The notes below the pieces were generated by a model. The model had not been told where the DNA came from and ran no database searches. It worked only from the letters and a program-made list of their open reading frames with translations. 64,000 bases of DNA from Streptomyces sp. BHT-5-2 (GTDB lineage: Bacteria; Actinomycetota; Actinomycetes; Streptomycetales; Streptomycetaceae), in contig NZ_CP081497.1 of NCBI RefSeq assembly GCF_019774615.1, positions 310,001-374,000 on the forward strand, read 5' to 3'. Below, in pieces: positions 42,506 through 50,334 of the stretch. Both the position numbers and the translations under genes were made by a program. Positions within the stretch are counted from its first letter, which is position 1. Each line of letters starts with the position of its first letter.

Positions 42506-44155
42506 ATGAGCGAGCGCAACCCGGGCAGTTCCGAACAGCACCCCTCCCGCACCGTCCTTCTGCGGGGCGGTGAGGTGCACAGCCCCGCCGACCCCTTCGC
42601 CACCGCGATGGTCGTCGAGGGCGACCGGATCGCCTGGGTCGGGGAGGAGGGGGCCGCCGACTCCTTCGCCGACGGCGTCGACGAGATCGTCCACCTCGAC
42701 GGCGCACTGGTCACCCCGGCGTTCACGGACGCACATGTGCACACCACGGCCACGGGGCTCGCACTCACGGGCCTGGACCTCGCCGGCGCCGCCACCCTCG
42801 CCGACGCGCTCGCCCGGATCCGCAGCCACGCCGCCGGCCGCCCCGCCGGGGCCGTCCTGCTCGGCCACGGCTGGGACGCCAGCGCCTGGCCCGAAGGCCG
42901 CCCGCCGTCCCGCGCCGAACTGGACGCCGCCGCCGGCGGCCGTCCCCTCTACCTCACCCGTGTCGACGTGCACTCCGCGGTCGTCACCACCGCCCTGCTC
43001 GACCTGGTCCCGGGCATCCGCGACCGGTCCGGGTTCCACCCCGACGCCCCCCTGACCGGCGACGCCCACCACGCCGTACGGGCCGCCGCGTACGCCACCG
43101 TCGGCCCCGCCCAGCGCGCCGATGCCCAGGCCGCCGCGCTGGCCCGGGCGGCCGCGCTCGGCATCGGCACCGTCCACGAGTGCGCAGGCCCGGAGATCTC
43201 CAGCGAGGACGACTTCACCGCGCTGCTCGCCCGGGCCGCCGAGGGCACCGGCCCCCGGGTCGTCGGCTACTGGGCCGAACTCATCGCATCCGCAAAGGAA
43301 GCCGACCGGATCCGCGAGCTCGGCGCCCACGGCGCCGCCGGCGACCTCTTCGCCGACGGCTCCCTCGGCTCGCACACCGCCCACCTGCACGCCCCCTATG
43401 CCGACGCCGCCCACACCGGCACCGCCCACCTCGACGCCGACGCCGTCGCCGCCCATGTCGCCGCCTGCACCGAGGCCGGCATCCAGGCCGGTTTCCACGC
43501 CATCGGCGACGCCGCCCTGACCGCGGTCACCGAGGGCGTCCGGGCCGCCGCCGAGCGGGTCGGCACGGCCCGCGTCCGCGCCGCCCGGCACCGCGTCGAG
43601 CACGCCGAGATGCTCACCGACGCCACCGTCGCCGCCTTCGCCGACCTGGCCCTGACCGCCTCCGTGCAGCCCGCCTTCGACGCGGCCTGGGGCGGCCCGG
43701 ACGGCATGTACGCCGCCCGCCTCGGCACCGACCGGGCCGCCGGCCTCAACCCCTACGCCGCCCTGCTCAGGGCCGGCGTCCCGCTCGCCCTCGGCTCCGA
43801 CAGCCCGGTCACCCCGCTCGACCCCTGGGGCACCGTGCGCGCCGCCGTCTTCCACCGCACCCGCGCCCACGGCATCTCCGCCCGCGCCGCGTTCACCGCC
43901 CACACCCGCGGCGGCTGGCGCGCGATCGGCCGCGACGACGCCGGCGTCCTGGCGCCCGGCGCCCCCGCCGACTACGCGGTCTGGCGGACCGGGGACCTGA
44001 TCGTCCAGGCACCCGACGAGCGCGTCGAGCGCTGGTCCACCGACCCCCGCTCCGGCACCCCCGGCCTGCCCGATCTCACCCCCGGCAACGGCCTCCCGCA
44101 GTGCCTGCGCACGGTCGTCGGCGGCCGGACGGTTTTCGACCGGCCGATCGAGTGA
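42506..44155 (+). CDS. Amidohydrolase family 3 (YtcJ-like) metal-dependent hydrolase
   Basis: 549 aa, full length for the family. The metal ligands of the TIM barrel are visible: TDAHVHTTATG (HxH), FHAIGDAAL, HRVEHAEM and GSDSPVTPLDPW (late Asp). The small beta-sandwich is formed by the N-terminal TVLLRGGEVHSP and the C-terminal GAPADYAVW. Members hydrolyse N-formyl or cyclic amide substrates; the substrate is not predictable. It begins 61 bp after the Lrp regulator gene. A small hairpin (44177-44191) follows. Confidence 0.9.
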   Translation: MSERNPGSSEQHPSRTVLLRGGEVHSPADPFATAMVVEGDRIAWVGEEGAADSFADGVDEIVHLDGALVTPAFTDAHVHTTATGLALTGLDLAGAATLADALARIRSHAAGRPAGAVLLGHGWDASAWPEGRPPSRAELDAAAGGRPLYLTRVDVHSAVVTTALLDLVPGIRDRSGFHPDAPLTGDAHHAVRAAAYATVGPAQRADAQAAALARAAALGIGTVHECAGPEISSEDDFTALLARAAEGTGPRVVGYWAELIASAKEADRIRELGAHGAAGDLFADGSLGSHTAHLHAPYADAAHTGTAHLDADAVAAHVAACTEAGIQAGFHAIGDAALTAVTEGVRAAAERVGTARVRAARHRVEHAEMLTDATVAAFADLALTASVQPAFDAAWGGPDGMYAARLGTDRAAGLNPYAALLRAGVPLALGSDSPVTPLDPWGTVRAAVFHRTRAHGISARAAFTAHTRGGWRAIGRDDAGVLAPGAPADYAVWRTGDLIVQAPDERVERWSTDPRSGTPGLPDLTPGNGLPQCLRTVVGGRTVFDRPIE

Positions 44156-44708
44156 CATCGCGGGTGCCGGTGGTGCCGGGCACGGTGCCCGAACCTCCCT
44201 GCCCCACCTGGGAAGGCTCGGCACTGACCTGGGACGACGCGAAAACGACGCAGGCGGAGCGACTGTTGACAGCAGGCGCCGGTCGGCCGGTAGGTTCGGC
44301 CGAGTCCACCACAGGACGTCCGACCGGGAGACCTCCGCGCAGCCGTCGAACGCAGCTGGGCCATGGGGCGGCGAGCCATCCGGCACACCGCCACTGGGAG
44401 CCAGGTCCAGCGCCAGGGCGATGGCGAGGTCGGTCGGCAGGTGCGACCCGGGTGGGGCCCGGCGCTCAGTAGACAACGGCTCTCGGTCGACCCGCAGCCA
44501 GCGGGCCCCAGGCCGGCCCGAAGGGCGCCGGGCCCTGATCCGCACCTTGCGAACCCCGACGCTCCGGCACCGCGCCGCTTCGCCCCGCCTGCTCCTCGTC
44601 CGCTCTCCGTAGCGGTCCGTGCACGGTCCCGCACCCCGCCCCCGCACCTGCGGCCCTCCCATGTACGGTCAGCTGACTACCGGACGACCTGCAGGAAGGC
44701 CCGCGACC
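44156..44708. promoter_or_regulatory. 553-bp spacer before the lnt operon
   Basis: No supported gene. A short hairpin CGGGCA-CGG-TGCCCG (44177-44191) probably ends the amidohydrolase transcript. TTGACA (44266-44271) with TAGGTT (44291-44296), spacing 19, is a possible vegetative promoter. A perfect palindrome GTCAGCTGAC lies at 44668-44677, 31 bp before the lnt start. The rest shows nothing recognisable. Confidence 0.45.
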
Positions 44709-46370
44709 GTGTCATCGGGTTCCGACACCACCGCCGCAGCCGCGCGCGGCACCGCGCCCGACGGCCCGGTGCCGTCCGCGACGAACGGCGACCGCCGCCC
44801 CGGCCGCGCCCGCCGGCTGGCCGCCCTGGCCCGCCGAGAGGCGCCTCGCACCGCCCTGGCGGCCGTCGCCGGCATCGCGCTGGGCCTGGCCTTCCCGCCG
44901 TACGGCCTGTGGCCGCTGTCCCTGGTCGCGGTGGCCGCGCTGTCGCTGCTGACCCGTGGCCGGCGGGCCCGCCAGGGCGCCTGGACCGGCTTCGCGTTCG
45001 GGCTGCCGTTCTTCCTCGTCCTGCTCAAGTGGCTGCACGTGGTCGGCTGGGACGCGGTGGTGGGGCTGTCCGTCGCCGAGGCGCTCTTCGTGGTGCTGCT
45101 GGGCGCGGGGCTGGCGCTCACCTCCCGGCTGCCCGGCTGGCCGCTGTGGGCCGCGTGCCTGTGGGTCGCCCAGGAATGGGCCCGGGACCGGCTGCCGTTC
45201 GGCGGCTTCCCCTGGGGGCGGCTGGCGTTCGCCAACACCGGCTCGCCGTTCACCCCGCTCGCCGCGCTCGGCGGTGCCCCGCTGGTCACCTTCGCGGTCG
45301 CGCTGGCCGGTGCGCTGCTGGCCGGCTGCGCGGTCGGCCTGTGGGGGATGCGCCGGGGCGGCGGCCCGCGCGCCCTGGTCCGGACGCTGGAGGCGTTCGG
45401 ACTGGCTGCCGCGGTCACCCTGGCCGGCCTGGCCGTCCCGGTCCCCACCAAGGCCGACGACACGGTCCGGATCGCCGTGGTGCAGGGCAACGTCCAGCAG
45501 CCCGGCATGGACTTCCTGGGCCGCCCGATGAAGATCCTGGACAACCACGCCAGGGCCACCGAGAAGCTCGCCGACGACGTCCGCCACCACCGGGTGCCCA
45601 AGCCGGACCTGGTCATCTGGCCGGAGAACTCCTCCGACCTGGACCCCTTCCAGTACCCGCAGGCGTACGACCGGATCGAGGAGGCGGTGCAGGCGATCGG
45701 CGTGCCCGTCCTGGTCGGCGCGCTGGTCGACCATCCGACGAAGCCGGGCTACGTCTTCAACGAGGGCATCGTCTGGGATCCGAAGACCGGCCCGGGGGCC
45801 TCGTACACCAAGCAGCACCCGGTGCCGTTCGGCGAGTACGTGCCGTTCCGGGAACAGCTCAGCAAGATCATCACGCGGTTCCAGCGGGTGCCCCGCGACT
45901 TCTACCCCGGCGACCACACCGGCCTGCTGAAGGTCGGCCCGGCCGAGCTCGGCGACGTCATCTGCTTCGAGGTCGCCTACGACGAGATCGTCCACGACAC
46001 CGTCCGCGCGGGCGCCCGGGCCCTCGTCATCCAGACCAACAACGCCACCTACGGGCGCACCGGCCAGCCCGAGCAGCAGCTGGCGATGTCCAAGTTGCGG
46101 GCCGTCGAGCACGGCCGGGCCGTGGTCACCGCGGCCACCAGCGGGATCAGTGCGGTGGTCGCCCCCGACGGGACCGTTACGCACCAGATTCCCGAATTCA
46201 CCCAGGGTGTGGTCTCGGCGCGCATCCCACTGCGCGACGAAACGACGCTCGCCGACCGCGTTGGCGCGGCTCCCGAGTGGCTCCTCGCTATCGTGGGCCT
46301 CCTGTCCTGCGGGGCCGCCGTCATCGCCGGCCGGCGCGGGCGTACGAAGGACGAGAAGGGACAGCAGTGA
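44709..46370 (+). CDS. lnt: Apolipoprotein N-acyltransferase
   Basis: 553 aa from GTG 44709 (GCAGGAAGG upstream). About seven TM helices cover the N-terminal half (ALAAVAGIALGLAFPPYGLW onward), followed by the carbon-nitrogen hydrolase domain. The Glu-Lys-Cys triad is visible in VIWPENSS, YTKQHPVPFGEYVPF and GDVICFEVAYDE. It adds the third acyl chain to lipoproteins at the membrane outer face. A last helix closes the C-terminus. The gene overlaps ppm1 (GTGA). In mycobacteria Lnt and Ppm1 are physically linked, which matches this coupling. Confidence 0.95.
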   Translation: MSSGSDTTAAAARGTAPDGPVPSATNGDRRPGRARRLAALARREAPRTALAAVAGIALGLAFPPYGLWPLSLVAVAALSLLTRGRRARQGAWTGFAFGLPFFLVLLKWLHVVGWDAVVGLSVAEALFVVLLGAGLALTSRLPGWPLWAACLWVAQEWARDRLPFGGFPWGRLAFANTGSPFTPLAALGGAPLVTFAVALAGALLAGCAVGLWGMRRGGGPRALVRTLEAFGLAAAVTLAGLAVPVPTKADDTVRIAVVQGNVQQPGMDFLGRPMKILDNHARATEKLADDVRHHRVPKPDLVIWPENSSDLDPFQYPQAYDRIEEAVQAIGVPVLVGALVDHPTKPGYVFNEGIVWDPKTGPGASYTKQHPVPFGEYVPFREQLSKIITRFQRVPRDFYPGDHTGLLKVGPAELGDVICFEVAYDEIVHDTVRAGARALVIQTNNATYGRTGQPEQQLAMSKLRAVEHGRAVVTAATSGISAVVAPDGTVTHQIPEFTQGVVSARIPLRDETTLADRVGAAPEWLLAIVGLLSCGAAVIAGRRGRTKDEKGQQ

Positions 46371-47122
46371 CAGACGGTCAGCGGCAGTACGGTCCGCTCG
46401 GCACCACGTTGGTGATCATTCCGACGTACAACGAGGCGGAGAACATCAAGCCGATCGTCTCGCGGGTGCGGTCCGCCGTCCCCGAGGCACACGTCCTGAT
46501 CGCGGACGACAACAGTCCGGACGGCACCGGCAAACTCGCCGACGTACTGGCCGCCGAGGACGACAAGGTCCACGTCCTGCACCGCAAGGGCAAGGAAGGA
46601 CTGGGCGCCGCCTACCTCGCGGGCTTCCGCTGGGGCATCGAGCAGGGTCACGGCGTGCTGGTGGAGATGGACGCCGACGGCTCCCACCAGCCCGAGGAGC
46701 TGCCCCGGCTGCTCACCGCCCTCAAGGGTGCCGACCTGGTGCTCGGCTCGCGCTGGGTGCCCGGCGGCCGGGTGGTCAACTGGCCCAAGCACCGCGAGAT
46801 CCTCTCCCGGGGCGGCAGCACCTACTCCCGGCTGATGCTGGACGTCCCGATCCGCGACGTCACCGGCGGCTTCCGGGCCTTCCGGGTGGAGACGCTGCAG
46901 GGCCTGGGTCTGGACGAGGTGGCCTCCCAGGGCTACTGCTTCCAGGTCGATCTGGCCCGGCGCGCGGTCCAGTCCGGCTTCCACGTCGTCGAGGTGCCCA
47001 TCACCTTCGTCGAACGGGAGCTGGGCGACAGCAAGATGAGCCGCGACATCGTCGTGGAGGCGCTCTGGCGGATCACCGCCTGGGGCATCGGTTCCAAGGT
47101 GAGCAGGATCCGCGGTCGCTGA
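46367..47122 (+). CDS. ppm1: Polyprenol-phosphate mannosyltransferase (GT2)
   Basis: 251 aa from GTG 46367, overlapping the lnt stop. It is a GT2 fold with VIIPTYNEAENI at the start, ADDNSPDGTG and the metal-binding DADGSHQPEE, then ITFVERELGDSKMS at the end. It transfers mannose from GDP-mannose to polyprenol phosphate, the donor for O-mannosylation of secreted proteins and for lipoglycans in actinobacteria. It has no C-terminal membrane domain and probably relies on Lnt for membrane tethering (inference from mycobacterial Ppm1/Ppm2). Confidence 0.95.
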   Translation: MTDGQRQYGPLGTTLVIIPTYNEAENIKPIVSRVRSAVPEAHVLIADDNSPDGTGKLADVLAAEDDKVHVLHRKGKEGLGAAYLAGFRWGIEQGHGVLVEMDADGSHQPEELPRLLTALKGADLVLGSRWVPGGRVVNWPKHREILSRGGSTYSRLMLDVPIRDVTGGFRAFRVETLQGLGLDEVASQGYCFQVDLARRAVQSGFHVVEVPITFVERELGDSKMSRDIVVEALWRITAWGIGSKVSRIRGR

Positions 47123-47156
47123 CCCCGGTTCGGAACGGGCCAGGCACACTGGTGGC

Positions 47157-47753
47157 ATGACGTTCGGAGCCACGCCGCCACCGCCCGGTCCCCGCCCACC
47201 CCGTTCGCGCGTCCGCCGGTTCGCGCCGTTGGGCGTCGCCGCCTGGATGGTGCTGGAGATCTGGCTGCTGACGCTGGTCGGCGGCGCCACCAACGGCCTG
47301 ACGGTTTTTCTGCTGCTGCTCGCGGGGGTGCTCGCCGGCGGCGCGGTGATCAAGCGGGCCGGCCGCCGTGCCTGGCGCAACCTCACCGGCGCCCTGCAGA
47401 CCGGCGGCGCCCCCGGGGCGCCCCGTGAGAACGGCTCCGCCGGCACCGGCAACACCCTGCCGATGATCGGCGGGCTGCTGCTGATGGTGCCCGGCCTGCT
47501 GTCGGACGTGCTCGGGCTGCTCTGCCTCTTCCCGCCGACCGGCCGGCTGATCCTGCGCCGCGCCGACCGGCTGCTGACCCGGCCGGGCGGCTTCGGCGCC
47601 GGTTCCTTCGGCGACGTCTACCAGCAGGCGCGCGGTGACATGAGCGGCTGGCGCCGCGGGCACCGCCCGGACGGCAAGGTCGTCCAGGGCGAGGTGATCC
47701 ACCCCGACGACCCGCCGGCCACCCGACGCCAGGACCCGCCGCTCACCCGCTGA
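47157..47753 (+). CDS. fxsA: FxsA family membrane protein
   Basis: 198 aa, 34 bp after ppm1, so probably in the same operon. Helices are at about residues 24-42 (GVAAWMVLEIWLLTLVGGA) and 48-65, with a further hydrophobic block around PMIGGLLLMVPGLLSDVLGL, the diagnostic FxsA segment. FxsA in E. coli relieves phage F exclusion by PifA; its role in actinobacteria is unknown. The C-terminal 50 residues are polar. A long hairpin downstream ends the operon. Confidence 0.88.
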   Translation: MTFGATPPPPGPRPPRSRVRRFAPLGVAAWMVLEIWLLTLVGGATNGLTVFLLLLAGVLAGGAVIKRAGRRAWRNLTGALQTGGAPGAPRENGSAGTGNTLPMIGGLLLMVPGLLSDVLGLLCLFPPTGRLILRRADRLLTRPGGFGAGSFGDVYQQARGDMSGWRRGHRPDGKVVQGEVIHPDDPPATRRQDPPLTR

Positions 47754-47802
47754 ACGCGGCCGCCCCGTTGACCACGTCCGCGCGGGCACCGCGCGGACAC
47801 GG

Positions 47803-47844
47803 CAAGGGCCGGTGCCACCGTGGGTACGGTGGCACCGGCCCTTG
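47803..47844. terminator. Strong bidirectional terminator between fxsA and rbpA
   Basis: A perfect 18-bp stem (core arm AAGGGCCGGTGCCACCG at 47804-47820, complement at 47827-47843, plus a closing C-G) with a 6-nt loop, placed between two convergent genes. Confidence 0.92.
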
Positions 47845-47870
47845 TGTGCCGCTGTGCTCGATCCGCCTCG

Positions 47871-48248
47871 TCAGGCGGACTTGCGGTTGGTGTCGCGCGG
47901 ATGCACGGCGATGTTCATGGTGCCGGAGCGCAGGACTGCCAGCCGCTCGGCCAGCACCTCCTCGAGCTCCTCGCGGGTCCGCCGCTCCATGAGCATGTCC
48001 CAGTGCGTACGCGCGGGCTTGCCCTTCTTCTCCTCAGGACCATCCCCATCCACCAGGAGCGAGGGTGCGCCGCACACCTTGCACTCCCACTCCGGCGGAA
48101 TCTCGGCCTCAACCGAGAACGGCATCTCGAATCGATGTCCGTTCTGGCATGCGTACTCCACCGCCTGGCGCGGGGCCAGGTCGATGCCGCGGTCGGTCTC
48201 GTAGCTGGTCACCACGAGGCGCGTGCCGCGGAGAGCTCGCTCACTCAT
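47871..48248 (-). CDS. rbpA: RNA polymerase-binding protein RbpA
   Basis: 125 aa. The sequence is that of actinobacterial RbpA: core MSERALRGTRLVVTSYETDR, the Cys/His-containing YACQNGHRFEMPF and WECKVCG segment, the basic linker KKGKPARTHWDMLMERRT, and the sigma-interaction helix REELEEVLAERL. It binds RNA polymerase and the principal sigma factor and stabilises the open complex. An exact sigma-R-type promoter lies about 60-90 bp upstream, in agreement with the known disulfide-stress control of rbpA in S. coelicolor. Confidence 0.97.
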   Translation of the reverse strand: MSERALRGTRLVVTSYETDRGIDLAPRQAVEYACQNGHRFEMPFSVEAEIPPEWECKVCGAPSLLVDGDGPEEKKGKPARTHWDMLMERRTREELEEVLAERLAVLRSGTMNIAVHPRDTNRKSA

Positions 48249-48309
48249 GAATCGTGCCTCCCGGGCTTGTCGCCCACAGGACAGGTGTCGCTGTCGTCGT
48301 CATCCGGTC

Positions 48310-48336
48310 AACGTCCGGTCGGCGGTGAAGATTCCC
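48310..48336 (-). promoter_or_regulatory. Sigma-R-type promoter of rbpA
   Basis: On the minus strand GGGAAT is followed by exactly 18 bases and then GTT, the sigma-R (thiol-oxidative stress) consensus GGGAAT-N18-GTT. The -10 end lies 61 bp before the rbpA start codon. Confidence 0.85.
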
Positions 48337-48749
48337 GTCATCGGGACATGCGTCGCCTGCGTCGCCCGTCGTGCCGCCCCTTGTTGTACCCACCAACGCC
48401 CGGTTTGTCACATCTGGCAGCAGATGTCACCCAGCGCCTCAAGGAGTTGAGCGCGCAGTAACGGTCCGCCTGGTGAGTCAAAGGCGTACACTACCGCCCC
48501 GCACCCTGAAGGGCTAAATCCGGTCAGGTTCCGGATTGCCGCCCGCCGCGCCCGCCTTCGGCATCTCCCGGTCGGCCGGTACGCGATCCCGCACACCGGC
48601 GGCCCCGGCCGGCTCGCCCCGTCGCTCGTCTCCTGCGCGGAAAGGTACTCCGCCCCCGCGCCCCGTGGGATCGGCGCGAAGCCGCGAGATCGGTGACGCT
48701 GCCCGGTGAAATCGGTGCCGGGGCCCGATGAGCCGGCCGCGGATCCGCC
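48337..48749. other. Spacer between the rbpA promoter and the GDPD gene
   Basis: No supported gene. Two hairpins are present: ACATCTG-GCAG-CAGATGT (48410-48427) and AATCCGG with its complement around a 7-nt loop (48517-48537). The second is a plausible structured element. Short minus-strand open frames here have no family likeness. Confidence 0.5.
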
Positions 48750-49550
48750 CTAGGCCCAGCAGCCCCGGTCGGTCAGTACCGTGCGCAGTGTTTCGACGCG
48801 GTCGGTCATGATGCCGTCGACGCCCAGGTCCAGCAGGGCCCGCATCCGGTCGGCGTCGTTGATCGTCCAGACGTGGACCTGTAGGCCCAGCGTGTGCGCG
48901 GCGCGCAGGAAGAGGGGATCGACGACGCGGATCCCGGACTGCCGCTCGGGGACCTGGACGCAGACCGCGCTGCGCCGCACCGCCGCACCCAGGAGCCGGT
49001 CCAGCGGCAGCGCCCCGCGCCCGTAGGAGCGCAGCCGCAGCCCGGCCACCCCGCGGATGCCCAGCGAGCTGGCCATCCGGCCGCCGGCCAGCCGCTGCGC
49101 CCGGGCCACCCGCGCCTCGGAGAACGAGCCGACGCACACCCGGTCCCAGGCGCCGGTGCGGCGCAGCAGGGCCAGCAGCGGCTCCAGCGCACCCTCGGCC
49201 TTCAGGTCGACGTTCCACCGTGCGTCGGGGAACTCCTCCAGCAGCTCCTCGAACAGCGGCAACGGCTCCCGGCCGGCGACCCGGGCCCGGCGGACCGCCC
49301 GCCAGGGGAGGTCCGCGATGGCGCCGCCGGAATCCGTGACGCGGTCCAGCGTCGCGTCGTGGAACGCGACCAGGGCGCCGTCCGAGGTGGCATGGACGTC
49401 GGTCTCCAGATAGCGGTAGCCGAGGTCCACCGCACGGCGGAAGGCGGCGGCGGTGTTCTCCAGGCCGTCCGCGGCCCCGCCGCGGTGGGCGAAGGGCAGC
49501 GGGCCGGGGTGGTCGAGATAGGGATGGCGCAGGGGTATCGCAGGGGTCAC
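48750..49550 (-). CDS. Glycerophosphodiester phosphodiesterase
   Basis: 266 aa from GTG 49550, overlapping the stop of the upstream membrane-protein gene (GTGA). The catalytic signature is HRGGAADGLENTAAAF and LETDVHATSDGALVAFHD (His, Glu, Asp, His). VHVWTINDADRM and GVDGIMTDR close the TIM barrel. No signal peptide is visible, so it is cytoplasmic. It cleaves glycerophosphodiesters to glycerol-3-phosphate and an alcohol. Overlap with the YczE-type gene suggests co-expression, perhaps controlled by the divergent MocR regulator. Confidence 0.93.
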   Translation of the reverse strand: MTPAIPLRHPYLDHPGPLPFAHRGGAADGLENTAAAFRRAVDLGYRYLETDVHATSDGALVAFHDATLDRVTDSGGAIADLPWRAVRRARVAGREPLPLFEELLEEFPDARWNVDLKAEGALEPLLALLRRTGAWDRVCVGSFSEARVARAQRLAGGRMASSLGIRGVAGLRLRSYGRGALPLDRLLGAAVRRSAVCVQVPERQSGIRVVDPLFLRAAHTLGLQVHVWTINDADRMRALLDLGVDGIMTDRVETLRTVLTDRGCWA

Positions 49551-50233
49551 TCCGGCAGTATCGCGCGCTCCGGTGACGGCTCGGGGGAGCGGGCCACCAC
49601 GGTGGACGGCCGCTCGGGCAGCCCCTTGATTGCGAACCGGCGCAGGAAGAACTGCGCCAGCGGCCCGATGGCCAGGGCGTAGGCCACGGTGCCCACCCCG
49701 AACGAGCCGCCGAGCGCGAAGCCCACGGCCAGCACGGTCACCTCGATGCAGGTCCGCACCAGCCGGATCGGGCGGCCGGTGCGGACGTGCAGGCCGGTCA
49801 TCAGGCCGTCGCGCGGCCCCGGGCCGAAGCGCGCCGTGATGTAGAGGCCGGTCGCGGCGCCGTTGAGGAGGATCGCGGCGGCCAGCAGCGGGATGCGGAC
49901 GGCCAGCGGCCCCACCGGGGGGACGAGGTCCAGCGTCGCGTCCATGACGAGCCCGAGGATCACCACGTTCGAGATCGTGCCCAGGCCGGGGCGCTGCCGC
50001 AGCGGGATCCACAGCAGCAGGATCAGCGCGCCGGCGACGATGGTGACGGTCCCGATCGTCAGCCCCGTATGGCGGGCTATGCCCTGGTTGAGCACGCTCC
50101 ACGGCTCCAGGCCCAGCCCGGCGCGGACCATCAGGCCCATGCTCACGCCGTAGAGCACCAGCCCCGTATAGAGCTGTACGAGTCGGCGCGGCAGATGCGG
50201 CCGCCCGGGGCCGGACCCCTGGGTGATGGACAC
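49547..50233 (-). CDS. YczE/YitT-type membrane protein
   Basis: 228 aa from GTG 50233 (GAGGGGGA upstream), with about five or six TM helices and the family opening RLVQLYTGLVLYGVSMGLMVRAGLGLEPW in pieces, plus RFGPGPRDGLMTGL. YczE-type genes very often lie divergent from MocR-family regulators, as here, and are thought to transport the metabolite that the regulator senses. The 101-bp spacer holds a perfect palindrome. The stop overlaps the GDPD start. Confidence 0.88.
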   Translation of the reverse strand: MSITQGSGPGRPHLPRRLVQLYTGLVLYGVSMGLMVRAGLGLEPWSVLNQGIARHTGLTIGTVTIVAGALILLLWIPLRQRPGLGTISNVVILGLVMDATLDLVPPVGPLAVRIPLLAAAILLNGAATGLYITARFGPGPRDGLMTGLHVRTGRPIRLVRTCIEVTVLAVGFALGGSFGVGTVAYALAIGPLAQFFLRRFAIKGLPERPSTVVARSPEPSPERAILPE

Positions 50234-50264
50234 GACGTTTCCCCCTCATGGCAGGATTGGACTG

Positions 50265-50289
50265 GTGCATGCCACCATGTGGCATGCAC
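50265..50289. promoter_or_regulatory. Perfect 11-bp inverted repeat, probable MocR operator
   Basis: GTGCATGCCAC (50265-50275), three bases CAT, then the exact complement (50279-50289). It lies 32 bp from the membrane-protein start and 45 bp from the MocR start, in the only spacer between these divergent genes. Confidence 0.75.
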
Positions 50290-50334
50290 GGGCTCGGCAA
50301 GTAGAGCCAATTCGAGGAAGGTGGACTGATCTTC

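Noticed and set aside
42356..44662. Minus-strand open frame of 768 codons opposite the amidohydrolase
   Set aside because: Gly/Val/Gln/Arg repetition without any domain; the plus-strand amidohydrolase has all catalytic motifs. Shadow frame.
44363..46366. Long N-terminal extension in frame with ppm1
   Set aside because: The frame stays open through lnt, but the protein part is Arg/Pro noise. The GTG at 46367 overlaps the lnt stop and starts the conserved GT2 sequence.
48408..48596. Minus-strand 62-codon frame between rbpA and GDPD
   Set aside because: No ribosome site or conserved pattern, and it contains the hairpin at 48517-48537.
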